Assembly: GCF_902806685.2 (NCBI RefSeq)
Contig: NC_048553.1
Location: forward strand, 13,559,440-13,623,439
DNA length: 64,000 nucleotides
DNA from: Maniola hyperantus
Lineage: Eukaryota > Arthropoda > Insecta > Lepidoptera > Nymphalidae
Direction of reading: 5' to 3'
How positions within the stretch are numbered: position 1 is the stretch's first letter; every line of letters starts with the position of its first letter. Shown piece by piece: positions 31,030 to 41,377 of the stretch. The notes below the pieces were generated by a model that was not told the DNA's origin, made no database searches, and worked only from the letters and a program-made list of their open reading frames with translations. The position numbers and the translations under genes are program-made.

Positions 31030-31380
31030 TGAGCTCCACTGTTGGGCAATCGAAGGCTTCGGACGCGCAGGCACCCGGGTACAGCCAGCTCGCTGGTCGT
31101 CACCGCCGCGCCGCCGCGCCGCGCCGCCGCCGCCGCTTACGTAGCGCATCAGCTGTTTGACATTCGCGTCACAATACCGCCCGGCGCGCGCCCCCCGCGT
31201 CCCGCGCAGCCGCGCCGCCGCCATCGATCGCGGGGCGGGGCGGGGACGCGCAGGCGCGCCGCCCGCCGCCACAGTCTCGCGCCAGCCGTCGACCAGCGCG
31301 CACGTCGCGCGCCCGAGCCTGCAATCAGCTGACCGGCGCGCGCCCCGCGGCGCACATGCCGTGAGGCCGCGCCCGCTACC
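31030..31380 (+). promoter_or_regulatory. CpG-dense 5' flank of the 31381 gene
   Basis: Base composition changes sharply to GC- and CpG-rich sequence (for example 'cgccgcgccgccgcgccg' near 31108), in contrast to AT-rich surroundings. Such blocks often mark the first exon and promoter of developmental genes in insects. An in-frame TGA at 31330-31332 limits the upstream reading frame. No TATA box was identified. Confidence 0.5.
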
Positions 31381-31911
31381 ATGACGGGCTACGCCCGCGG
31401 CGAGGCCGACTTCGCGGCCGCCGACCGCTTCGCTCGCGACGCGCGGCCCGCCTCGCTGGCGCCCAAGGACTACTCGGTGCCTTTACACGTAGACTGCAGT
31501 ATCGAATACGAGCTTCCCGACTGTGCCAAGCCGCCGCAGGGCGTCAAGATCGAGCCGCTGCTCATGATCCACCCGTCGCACTTCCGCAGGCTCGAGAGCC
31601 TGCGCCGCGTGCCCTTCGTCAACAACCTGCCGCGCGGCGACGCGGCGGTCGCGGCGCCCGACGAGCGCGCGCGCGCTCGCGTCCCGCGGCGCTGCTGCCG
31701 CGCCGCACCGGCGCCGCCGGCGCCTCCGCCGCGCGCGCCCGAGGCGGCGCGCCGCGTGCGCTGCGACTACGCGGCGCTGCCGCGCGCGCGGCTCAAGGCG
31801 CACCCCTACCTGCCGGCCGACGCGCTGGACTGCGAGCTGGCGCGCCTGCCGCCGGCGCCCTACGAGCGCTTCGACAAGCGCGCGCTGCAGCAGCTGCCCA
31901 TCTACATGTAG
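31381..31911 (+). CDS. Single-exon host-type protein, 176 aa; possibly Corto/CCF-like
   Basis: ATG at 31381 has a fair context (taccATGa), and an in-frame stop lies 48 nt upstream. Residues 30-85 look conserved and ordered: YSVPLHVDCSIEYELPD, then EPLLMIHPSHFRR and RRVPFVNNLPRG. Residues 86-125 are alanine/proline/arginine-rich filler. The end is RLKAHPYLPADAL and ELARLPPAPYERFDKRALQ, stopping at PIYM. There is no signal peptide or membrane segment. From memory, the first block recalls the C-terminal region of the insect chromatin protein Corto (centrosomal and chromosomal factor). That is only a suggestion, and Corto is much longer, so this could be a terminal exon or a short paralogue. An AATAAA at 32167-32172 could serve for polyadenylation. 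GC-rich codon use contrasts with the neighbourhood. Confidence 0.65.
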   Translation: MTGYARGEADFAAADRFARDARPASLAPKDYSVPLHVDCSIEYELPDCAKPPQGVKIEPLLMIHPSHFRRLESLRRVPFVNNLPRGDAAVAAPDERARARVPRRCCRAAPAPPAPPPRAPEAARRVRCDYAALPRARLKAHPYLPADALDCELARLPPAPYERFDKRALQQLPIYM

Positions 31912-33158
31912 GTGTCTGTGATGTTCCGTGTGACTAGTAGTGTAAGTGGACCGATACCAAATAGTACCTATGTGCGTCGACAGTGTCGTGCCGGTGCGGA
32001 CGATAGACGCGACAGTCGCGTCGCGGCGCACGCCCACCGACCGAGTATTTATTCGCAGTCGCATAACCGATGCTTCTTGATAACTTATTGTACCGTCGCT
32101 GATTCGTTGCGTATTCTGTATAAGATATCATATCGATAATAATTATATGTTCAAAAATTGTATTATAATAAAAATATGTACCTATAGAGTAAAAAAATGA
32201 AAGTGAGAAAAATATTACGAATAAAAACTAGACTTAGTTATGTTTTCGAATAGGCGATGAGCTCTAGACTCCGAGTGGACTAGAAACTAGAATCGTACTC
32301 TACTCTCATTTTGTAAGCAGTTATGTTTGTTAAAATTATATATAAAGAGTCCTCTGATGAATAGTCTGATTAACGAATATTCGGCATGTAAAAGTCTTTA
32401 TAAAACGCTTACTTAGCATATCATAGTATTATATTGTGTCATAGTCCAATGCCAAAAATATAACTATCTTTTTACAAAAATCCTTAAAGCATCGTTTTAT
32501 TTATCTCCACTGTGCTGGGCGCGTTTCCGGGCGTGTGGCTGCAGCATGTAGATTGTAGGTAGTGTGAGTGCGACGTCAGTGCGTGTGTGTGCGGCTCCGG
32601 ACTGCCATGATGGATTGCTGTGGCGCAGACGTAAGTACCAACAACAACTTACCGAAACTACCACTAATTGTCTGAAGCGACGGACGAGGGCCTTGATGAA
32701 CAGCTGTTCATTGTCAACTACGGCAAGCGTATTGGATTGCAATGCCACATCTTGTAGTGTGTGCCAGATCTCAAATACCTACCTAAAATTCATCTCTTAT
32801 AATATAATAGGTACCTAATACGTTTTGCAATGTACTTGAATCGATGTATCACAATTCACAAAAATCGATATCCAATTAGATGTTCTAACTTTACGTTATT
32901 TTACAATGAAGTAGGTAGGTACCTACCTACTTGCTTAATTGAAATTGAGTGAATGGTAAAAACATATTTTTCGTCTATTAAGACTGGTCTCCCCGTCATC
33001 ACTCGCTCCATACAAACGTAGCCTCTCTCATAGGTAGGTAGGTACTAACCAGTCAATTATGACATTTTGTAAAAACTTGTCGACGTTCTAGGTAGTACTG
33101 TCTATGTCTGTGGTTTTCCGAATTCCGGTAAAATATTCAATTTCAAAGTTACAAGAAT
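31912..33158. other. Probable 3' UTR, then unassigned sequence
   Basis: AATAAA words at 32167 and 32219 follow the stop codon at 31909. At 32607-32636 a short frame beginning at ATGATGGATTG runs into a consensus-like donor, 'gacgtaagt', in a mildly CpG-rich patch. It is a possible first exon but unsupported. The rest shows only (TAGG)n runs. Confidence 0.4.
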
Positions 33159-33365
33159 CTAAATAAAATGAAAAGGTGACTGACTGATCTATCAACGCAC
33201 AGCTCAAACTACTGGACGGATCGGGCTGAATTTTGGCATGCAGATAGCGATTATAACGTAGGCATCCGCCAAGAAAGGATTTTTGAAAATTCAACCCCTA
33301 AGGGGGTGAAGTAGAGGTTTGAAATTTGTGTAGTCCAAGCGGACGAAGTCGCGAGCATAAGCTAG
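33159..33365 (-). repeat. Dispersed repeat family B
   Basis: Reverse copy from 'ctaaataaaatgaaaaggtg' through 'gtaggcatccgccaagaaag' and 'caacccctaagggggtgaag' to 'gcgagcataagctag'. Confidence 0.85.
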
Positions 33366-33841
33366 TCAAGAAAATAGAAATAAAAGAAAGTAAAGTCGTT
33401 ATTGGACGTATTTTGCTGAAATCTTGCCATCCAAAAATCGAATTAAAATTGAGTTGGATAGGTATAATATATGAACAAAAACACGAACTGATTACCTAGG
33501 TAGGTAGGAATGTATAACGACATAATATATATCGCACTGCAAAAGAAATAACAGGATTGTACATAAATATAAATAATTAGGTAGGTAGGTATATCAGAAT
33601 GTATGTTATTTATCTGTAATCGCCAGAGCAATCAGCTTGTTCAATAGTTAGTTAGTTATCTCAATTCAGACTTGATTGTGGATTGGAAACTTTTCACAAA
33701 ATACGTCCAATTTGTAAAGAGATTGGCTCTTTTTATTAGTCCTATTGATTGAGTTGTGTACCTATTCGTCAGGTACCTATTGGTTTCAATGTTCATCAAT
33801 TCATGTTCGGAAATCAAATTGGAACCTGTTTTCGCCGTTTT

Positions 33842-34225
33842 AGGGTTCCGTACCTCAAAAGGAAAAACGGAACCCTTATTTATAGGATCACCTTGTCTGT
33901 CTGTCTTTCAAGAAACCTATAGGATACTTCCCATTGACCTAGAATCATGAAATTTGGCAGGCAGGTAGGCTAAAAATCTGAAAATCTTGAATTTGTGGTT
34001 AAATCACCAAAAAAAAATGTCTTTATTACCTATTATAATTAGTATTTTCAACTTTCAAAAAATTAATATACCAAGTAAAGGGCTTTACCTGTACATTCTT
34101 AAACAGATTTTTATGCATAATAGTTTATGATTTATCATGCAAAATGTCGAAAAAATACGACCGTAGTACTAGTACGGAACCCTCGGTGCGCGAGTCCGAC
34201 TATCACCTGGCCGGGTTTTTGTACT
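33842..34225 (-). repeat. Repeat family P copy
   Basis: 'gggttccgtacctcaaaagg' opens and 'acggaaccctcggtgcgcg' closes, with 'gacctagaatcatgaaattt' and a short (GTCT)n between them. Confidence 0.85.
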
Positions 34226-35712
34226 TCGTTGAGTGAGTTAGGCTATAACAATTTTCCGTCTTTAGACATGCTTCTCACCTCTGCTCTGTAACTACTTAGA
34301 ACTTTGCTATTGACTTAAGTAGGTAGGTATGAAGTGAAATCATTGACAAAGCGAAACTGAGAATCGATAATAATTTATCGTTTGTACGGATACAATACGA
34401 AGAATATTATGTTAGTGTACCGAAGTTCTTTGGAACATAAATTGAGCAAGACATGCAATGTATTACAGTTTAACTAATGTGCAGTAACCATTCTACTTAG
34501 CTATTAGGAATTTCCACAATCTTAATTACCTGATATTACGCACTAACTAATAATTATTTCATTCATTGAGTTAATATTGAAAAATGCGAAATTATTTAAC
34601 TATTCCAGAAACAGCTGAGATTTAAAAGAAAGAGACAAAATAGAGTTCTTTACAAGGTGCCAAAGATTTGACTCCAACGTTTGATTGTTATAAATTATAA
34701 TAATATATTCCATGATATCAATGATAACAATAATTTGAAATTACATCGATCATTAGATTTTATGTTAATTAAAGAGCATTTAAAAACATAGCTATTGTTC
34801 ACCGCGAATAATCAAGGTGCCAGTCATGATTTGGCAATATGATAAAGCTAGTTTTTCTTGTAGTGCCATTGTTCGATCGAGCTAAACATTAATGAACAAA
34901 AGGCTAACAAGCCAGTCTTTCTACACGAAAGGTGCTCCTACACAATGAATCGTGAATAATCAACTATGACGGCTGAGAAAGAAATTGTTCAGAAAATAGC
35001 TCTTTTTAATGTGGCCATTAAAATAAAACAGGTTATTATTCCGAGTACTGAGACGCGCGGCTGTGCAATTAAGAGTGGTAAAACTAATTAAGAGGCAGTC
35101 GAATAGTTTAGTGGTGCACGCAGGAGTTTTAGTGGAGCCGCGTCACGAAGCGGACGGCGCGGCCATTACCGCCTCACGCACGCTGCCATTTGCCCATTAT
35201 CCCGGAGCCGACGTCCACATCAGAGCGAGCGACGCTGTTAGATTAGCACTCACGTAATAAACGAGACTAATGGATGATCGCCGACCCTCTCCGCTCGCCT
35301 GCTGCGTCGCCGCACGCCGCACGCCGCACGCTGCAGATTCACTGCGTTAGCTATCTGCATCACAATTTCCTTTCAGTTTATGTAGACTGTAGAGAAACAG
35401 CGATATTGTTGGAAGCGACGAGGGGGCGAATTAAAGCTATATTTATTTTATCTGCGCTGCCATAATAAAAGTTTATTGTAACGTTTTTATGGGTCCGATA
35501 TTGCGCGTACCCTGATTCGTAAAGTATGGGCGCCTCCGCCTCCGGCGAGCGGCGAGCCTCTATATCTGTCCGTGCGAGCTAATGCAATAAAACCAGCACA
35601 GAAATGAAAAGGCTACATTTTGTGTAAAGCCTCGTGTTTTGTAATTACGGCGTCCCGCAGTTTGCTCGCGTTGTGTCTACTAAATCTTTGTAATTAGATT
35701 TACAATAGGCAC
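34226..35712. other. Repeat-poor block, candidate regulatory region
   Basis: About 1.5 kb with none of the repeat words found elsewhere in this window, apart from a 3-copy (GCCGCAC) run at 35309-35329. It holds several ATTA/TAAT-type words (for example 'cattaatgaac', 'gttaattaaagag', 'aactaattaagagg') and alternating AT- and CpG-rich patches. The short frames at 35063-35465 have no recognisable features. A regulatory role is inference only. Confidence 0.35.
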
Positions 35713-36031
35713 TAGTGATGTAACGAATGTCATATCTGAACATTCGCGGACGCCAATGCGAATGCGAATATACAGTTTCTGTTTAAATTTGACGCCATTT
35801 GTCTATGGCTTGGTGACCTTGGCGGCAGTCCCGTTACCAAATGATAAAGAGAAGACTTATAATGTGATTACGAGGCTAAGTTACTTTTTATAACATTAAA
35901 ACATAAGTAATTAATGGATTTTGTTTTATTAACCAACTATTGCATCAATTTTTTTTATATTCATAAAACATTCGCAGTAATTTCGCGGAATGCGAATGCA
36001 AATGAATATTCGTTACATGACTAGTAGGCAC
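35705..36031. mobile_element. hAT-type MITE, 311 bp, with 8-bp TSD
   Basis: The element is 35713-36023. Its ends are TAGTGATGTAACGAAT and its inverted copy ATTCGTTACATGACTA. Flanking octamers ataggcac (35705-35712) and gtaggcac (36024-36031) match at 7 of 8 positions, as expected for an ageing hAT target duplication. A subterminal 'gcgaatgcgaat' is echoed inverted by 'aatgcgaatgc'. It is non-coding. Confidence 0.85.
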
Positions 36032-36704
36032 ACATTAAATTTTTAATGTTCTTTATAATTATAATGAGAATTACGAGTTATAATTAAATATGAGCCCGCA
36101 TCTGATAAGCGACACGCGGTGGAATTCTACTTTTTAAATGACTGCAGCACTTAAGTTGGGGATATCAAAGTAATTGCAAGTATTTGCAAAGCATAAACAA
36201 GCTGAGATAATAATTACTAATTAGTGTCTGCGTTTACTTAAGAGTGCTCTCCATGATCGCTCCGAGTCGAGCGAGAAATTGCAATTTTTAACAAACTAAA
36301 AATATTTGAAATTATCATTAAGTACTTTACTTACCTTACTTGCCTTAAAGCTAATAGTTAAAATTGGAGATCCTTACGAAAATTGTACTACGCTACCCGT
36401 GCGAAGCCGGTGCGGATTGCTAAATCTATATATATAAAAAGACATAATAGATGTTACTGTTATAAAAGTTTTAGGTTTTTGTATTAACAAATTAATAAAT
36501 AATTGTTTAATAATGAGCTTATCTTGCAGATGGCAACCCTACCTTAAGGCAAAGCGAGTATGAATGATGCTCGCAAAAATAGTAATAATGCCCTCTCCTC
36601 GCGGTCTGATAACGTCGCTTAACGATCAAAGAGCGATCCGGCAATTAACGGACTTCCTCGGAACGCACCGCGAGCTCCGTCGGCTACATGTGTGCGGCTG
36701 AAAA
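36032..36704. other. Stretch without recognised features
   Basis: AT-rich, with a weak 'gctacccgtgcgaagccgg' word that may be another repeat end near 36395. No genes. Confidence 0.45.
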
Positions 36705-37138
36705 CGTAAAAAACCTGCCAAGTGCGAGTCAAACTCGCGCACCGATGGTTCCGTATTACAGTCGTATTTTTTAGACATTTTGCAGTTTTGCACAATAAAT
36801 CAATAACTATGCACCTAAGTATGCTTAAAAATAAATAAAAATCTGTTTTAGAATGTACAAACCCTTTCATATGATACCTCACTTGGTATAGTTATCTTAC
36901 TTTGAAAATTGAAAATACTAATTATTTGGTCATGAACATAAAATATTTTTTTCTGTGATGTAACTATATATCACGGTTTTCGGATTTTTTCTTTACTTGT
37001 GCTATAAGTCCTACCTACCTACCCAATTTATTGATTATAAAGAAGTACCCTATATGTTTTCTTGAGACACGACGGACAGACAACCAAGTGATCCTATAAG
37101 GGGAAGATCCTTTTTTCCATTTGAGTTATGGAACCCTA
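36705..37138 (+). repeat. Repeat family P copy
   Basis: 'gccaagtgcgagtcaaactc', 'ttagacattttgcag', 'ccctttcatatgatacctca', 'cacggttttcggatt' and 'gttatggaaccct'. Near full length. Confidence 0.85.
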
Positions 37139-37387
37139 AAAATCATGTATTACAGCTTGTCGCCAGCCACCGGTGGCTGTGTTTGGTGGCCCATCTGCGC
37201 GAAGCCTTATCTGAAAACGCCACGCAGCGCGAGTCCCTAAGCGCGCTATAATTTATCGGCAATATTATCTGTCGTAAACGAATATCCAATTTATGTGCGC
37301 CCCCCGCCCCTCGCCCCCCGCCCCCCGCCATAAAACATAATATTATCGACATTGCCCCCTCCCTAGGCGATCACGAAACTAAGCTAG

Positions 37388-37884
37388 TGGACTAAGAGCC
37401 AGCGCGTGCCAGACCTTCGTTATTTTATAAAAGCGGAAAGCTTCTCTGCGTATTATGCTCAACAAAGAGAGAAACGATCAGCGATATGAAGTTTGGATCA
37501 TGGTGACTTTGGGTGTAAAAAATCTTACGTCAAAGTGTTCAGTCAATTTTTATTTTATTTTCTTGGGAATAGTATTAGAAATCACGTCATGCATTGCCAG
37601 ACACTTAGCATGGTGGCAACCCCCTGCTAGACACCCTTAAAGTTCAATAAATCCACGATCCAAACTTCATAGTCGCTGGTCGTTCCTCCGTGTTGGGGAC
37701 AATACGCAGAGAAACTTTCAGCTTTTATAAAATAACAAGCTTAGGTAAGCTTGCGACTACGTCCGCGTGTACTAGACAAATTGCTCCCGCCTGATGCGTC
37801 CAGTAAGTTTGAGCTGAGTGATAGATCAGTCAGTCAGTCACCTTTTCCTTTTATATATTTAGACAAGGGTCTGGCACGCGCTGG
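37388..37884. mobile_element. Fold-back DNA element with a nested family B insertion
   Basis: The left arm starts 'agccagcgcgtgccagacc' and continues 'gttattttataaaagc' and 'atatgaagtttggatca'. The right arm has the complements 'gatccaaacttcatag', 'gcttttataaaataac' and, after the insertion, 'ggtctggcacgcgctggct'. Family B interrupts the right arm at 37744-37861. A left-end fragment of this element family recurs at 59990-60018. Confidence 0.85.
37739..37866 (+). repeat. Family B copy with 5-bp target duplication
   Basis: The copy (about 37744-37861) runs from 'cttaggtaagcttgcgac' to 'ccttttatatatttag' and is flanked by ACAAG on both sides, inside the arm of the fold-back element. Comparison with the intact left arm shows what was inserted. 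The middle of family B is deleted. Confidence 0.75.
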
Positions 37885-38099
37885 CTCTCTCTCCAAAGTA
37901 CCTATCGGCCATTTTAAGTGCCGAACTTGACGGGCGGGCGTCCCATTTGCCGTCCTTGTCTAGGCGCACCTATCCAGAGACGAAAGGCGATAAGTCAGAA
38001 TCGGAACTCTTTCATGTTGGGAAAAACGTTCTGTTTTATTTCAGGTATCTTTTTAAATATGGCGGCGGTCTGTCCGTCACTCGCTCCACACAAACGTAG

Positions 38100-38253
38100 G
38101 TATAGTACGCGACAGGTCAAGATGGCAATCGGAGAGGGAACGACCCGCACATCCGCACAGTACCCGCGCTAATCTGGTGCGAGTGACGTGCGGGTGTGCG
38201 GGGCGTCCCTCCGCCTCTTACTTCGATTGCCATCTCGACTAGTCCCGGACTAT
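38100..38253. mobile_element. GC-rich fold-back MITE (family D)
   Basis: The left arm 'agtacgcgacaggtcaagat' with 'ggcaatcgg' pairs with the right arm 'gattgccatctcgactagtc' with 'ggacta'. The interior is CpG-rich ('gtgcgggtgtgcggggcgtc'). Copies also lie at 49280-49441, 57610-57742 and 62931-63023, with a fragment at 62810-62851. Confidence 0.8.
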
Positions 38254-38364
38254 TGTTTGGTTCTCATGTGAATATATTAACCAATCAAACTCGATGTATA
38301 ATTTTGTAGGCCTCCAGAATTTTGTGGTAGCTTATTATTATTTTCGTAAGGATCTCTAATGTAA

Positions 38365-38790
38365 AAAAACCGGCCAAGTGCGAGTCAGGCTCGCGCACCG
38401 AGGGTTCCGTAGTGCAGTCGTAATTTTTCGACATTTTGCACGATAAATCAAATACTATGATTCATAAAAATCTGACTTAGAATCCACAGGCGAAGCCCTT
38501 TCATATGATACCCCACTTGATATAGTTATCTTACTTTGATAATTAAAAATACTAATTATTAGTTCATGACCACAATTTAATTGTTTTTGTGTGATGTGAC
38601 CACAAATTCACGGCTTTCAGAGTTTTCCACTAAAGCCAGCTACAAGACCTACCTACCTGCCGAATTTCATGATTCTAGGTCAACGGGAAGTACCCTGTAG
38701 GTTTCTTGACAGACCGACAGACAGACAGACAAAAAAGTGATCCTATAAGGGTTCCGTTTTTCCTTTTGAGGTACGGAACCCTAAAAATAT
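38365..38790 (+). repeat. Repeat family P, reference copy
   Basis: It begins 'aaaccggccaagtgcgagtc' and ends 'gaggtacggaaccctaaaaa'. Subterminal words 'gagggttccgta' and 'tacggaaccct' are inverted copies, so the ends are inverted repeats. It contains (GACA)n at 38712-38731. About 425 bp, non-coding. Confidence 0.88.
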
Positions 38791-38929
38791 AGCCCATGTC
38801 ACTCAGGAATAATGTAGCTTTCTACTGATGAGAAAATTTTCAAAATGGGTTCGTTAGTTTCAGAGATTACCGCCTACAAACAAACTTACAAACTTTACCT
38901 CTTTATTATATTAGTATAGACTAGCTTAT

Positions 38930-39002
38930 TTCCGCGACTTAGTCCGCGTGGACCACACAAATTTCAAACCCCTTTTTTATATAAAAGGTATATAGATTAG
39001 TA
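38930..39002 (+). repeat. Family B, short fragment
   Basis: 'ctagcttatttccgcgactt', 'agtccgcgtggaccacacaa', then a jump to 'tataaaaggtatatagatta'. Internal deletion. Confidence 0.7.
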
Positions 39003-39081
39003 TAGATTGTAGCTCTATCGGCCTAGAGCTAGACTATGAGTAAGTAATGGTTTCTACTATGGGTTGTTGTTAGTTGTTATG

Positions 39082-40550
39082 TGTAAGGGTGGTAAATCGG
39101 GCGGAATAGAAATATACCCGGATACGGAATAATCTACCACCTTACAAAGATTAGAGGAAAAAAAAAAATAATTTTAATTTACTTTACTTGATCTATCTAC
39201 CTAGTAAAGAATAGAAGCTAGCCGTCGACTCCCTTGTAATGCATATGAGGTGTTATAAATGAAATTTGCTAGATGTTAGGCAAAATTGTTTTTAATGTAA
39301 CTTTTACCGGGGTCGCTTAATACATAGTGATGGCTAATAATACTTAGTTATTCTAGCTTAATGCCAAGACTTAATTTAGATACATTAGAATGCCTTAGGT
39401 AGATAGTACATAAAATCTATGTTTTAAATTTAAGATGCCATTGGCATGGAATAGACAATGACACAGTAAAATTCATAAAATTGTTTCAAAATAAAAGCTC
39501 AGTAGTAAAGACAGGGTTCTTACTGTACACATACACTAAGAAGGTTCACTAAGCAGTTCCAGGATACAAACATTTGGCTTACTTGTAGGTGCGAAGACTG
39601 CAAGGTAGCTGGACGGCATCGGCCAAGATCCAAAACTCAATTTATTTGATTCTTCACAACCGAAATGTTTCATTACAAAGATTTTCACCAAGTCTTATCC
39701 ATAGCAATTAAGTTGTCAACGTGAATGTGCAAAAGAAATAAATACGAAAACCGAAAAGCTAAACGTAAAACGTAAACGTATATACGAAAACCCTGTAACA
39801 AAGAAAAACAAGATTATAATTTGTGCTGTGTGAAAATTTCGACACGTGGAATTTTCCCGATCAAACACAACTCACCTATTGAACTCCTGGCCACCAATGG
39901 TTTTCAGAAGTCCACCCACAACCCATTATCCTCATTTATTTGGGAAGTTAAAATAACTGGAACTGAAAGAAATCATGAGATTAGGATTTTCTCTAACCAA
40001 ACCGCCATTTTGTCGAATCCACATTACTTGATTTTTCACTCACCATAATTGATGAAACATTGAAATACGTTAGGATGACTAAAATTTTATAACTATTGTA
40101 TTTTCCCAGGCGAAGCCATGGGCGAAAAGAGTGAGATTTTCCTGGAACGAAAAAAATTCGTCTTCACATGTTGACTCCAGAGAAAATTCTAAATCTCACC
40201 AATCGGTGTTGCCAGACGCAACCCGAGTGTGGCCGCTTTCATTTAGTTTGATCATGAAGCCAATTCATTTTTGAATATTTGCGGAACCTAAGGATATATT
40301 ATAAGAACCGTTTTGTTAATGACTTAACAATAAACAAATGATATTATGGTTTTATTTAATTATTTTGTTTTATTTTTACGACAATTGACAACGAAGCAAA
40401 CGCCATCTATTGTGGCTCGAATGAACTCTGAACATCGACCCACGCGTAGTTCTGCACCTTGATGCTAGGTGGCACCAACATACTTTGAACAAAATAGATT
40501 TTAATTAAAAGCGAGACGCTAATTAGTAGTTCAAAATTTACAACGTCACA
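39082..40550 (-). repeat. 3' LTR (1,469 bp)
   Basis: On the minus strand it starts TGTGACGTTG and ends CCCTTACA, giving the usual TG...CA ends. It aligns with 47005-48474 throughout, with one substitution near 39781 and one missing T near 40103. An AATAAA (minus strand, 39641-39646) is a possible polyadenylation signal. The frame at 39821-40048 is on the antisense strand and is probably chance. Confidence 0.95.
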
Positions 40551-40553
40551 ATA

Positions 40554-40564
40554 CTTCCCCTCCT
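40554..40564 (-). other. Polypurine tract
   Basis: Minus-strand AGGAGGGGAAG lies 3 nt upstream of the 3' LTR. It would prime plus-strand DNA synthesis during reverse transcription. Confidence 0.85.
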
Positions 40565-41377
40565 ACGAAAAGGTTCAACAGGTTGAACCACGCTGCCCTC
40601 AGCGTCATCCAACAACTACTAACAATTTGCCTGAAACAAACAAACAAAAAAAAACACAGAAGTTACGCGTGAACGCACATCTACTACTAACAAGGAAAAT
40701 TGTCTAACACAATAAATATACTGAAAACAGTGTAAGGTTTTATACATTATACTTAACTACACAACCCTAACTTCTAAAAAGAATATATACAAAAAACTTC
40801 ATGGTGTCTAAGACACTTGAGTGGAAACATCTTGGCATCATTCTTCAGCTGACTGATAGAATGCGTCTAGGCCTACGGTGGTTCACTCTTTTAAACTACC
40901 ATCTTAATATTTGTTACTCAACAAATACGGAAAACTGGTTGTGAACGGGTCCATCTGATATGGCAACCGTTCTCTATCCCATTCGGAAAAATAAAACCGA
41001 ATCAAAATCGGAATATGAGAAAAGAAAAAAAAAACGAAATAACTCTCCTAGAAAATAGATCTCGGAACAGAATCGGAAAAATAACAGAAATGATCCATTA
41101 TCTAGAAGGAAAACGAAAACAAAACACAAAACCCCCCCTTTTCGTTATCCCCAAAGTACGATATTTGCATTTTTACTTTCTCAACCGGTTGGTCTACCAC
41201 AAGCATTCCAATCATCACATATTCATCCCTACATACATCCACTACATTCATCCTCAACTGAACCATGGTAATGTAACTGTTAACTCAGAACATCACTACA
41301 CTCATACAAATTCCTAATTGAATATTGATAACTTAAATATTCAAACAGTTTAGACCAAACTAAGTAATGGCAAATAT
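40565..41377 (-). other. Non-coding segment between integrase and the 3' LTR
   Basis: About 0.8 kb, A-rich, with no minus-strand frame of note. The antisense 100-codon frame at 41015-41317 is lysine- and histidine-rich with no domain. An env-like gene is therefore not supported. Confidence 0.6.

Noticed and set aside
31483..32064. 193-codon minus-strand frame opposite the 31381 gene
   Set aside because: Arg/Val-rich antisense shadow of GC-rich sense codons; no recognisable features.
39821..40048. 75-codon plus-strand frame repeated identically at 47744-47971
   Set aside because: It is duplicated only because it lies in the two LTRs, antisense to the element, and shows no domain.
41015..41317. 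Possible env or accessory gene in the gypsy element
   Set aside because: Wrong strand, low complexity, no signal peptide or transmembrane segment.
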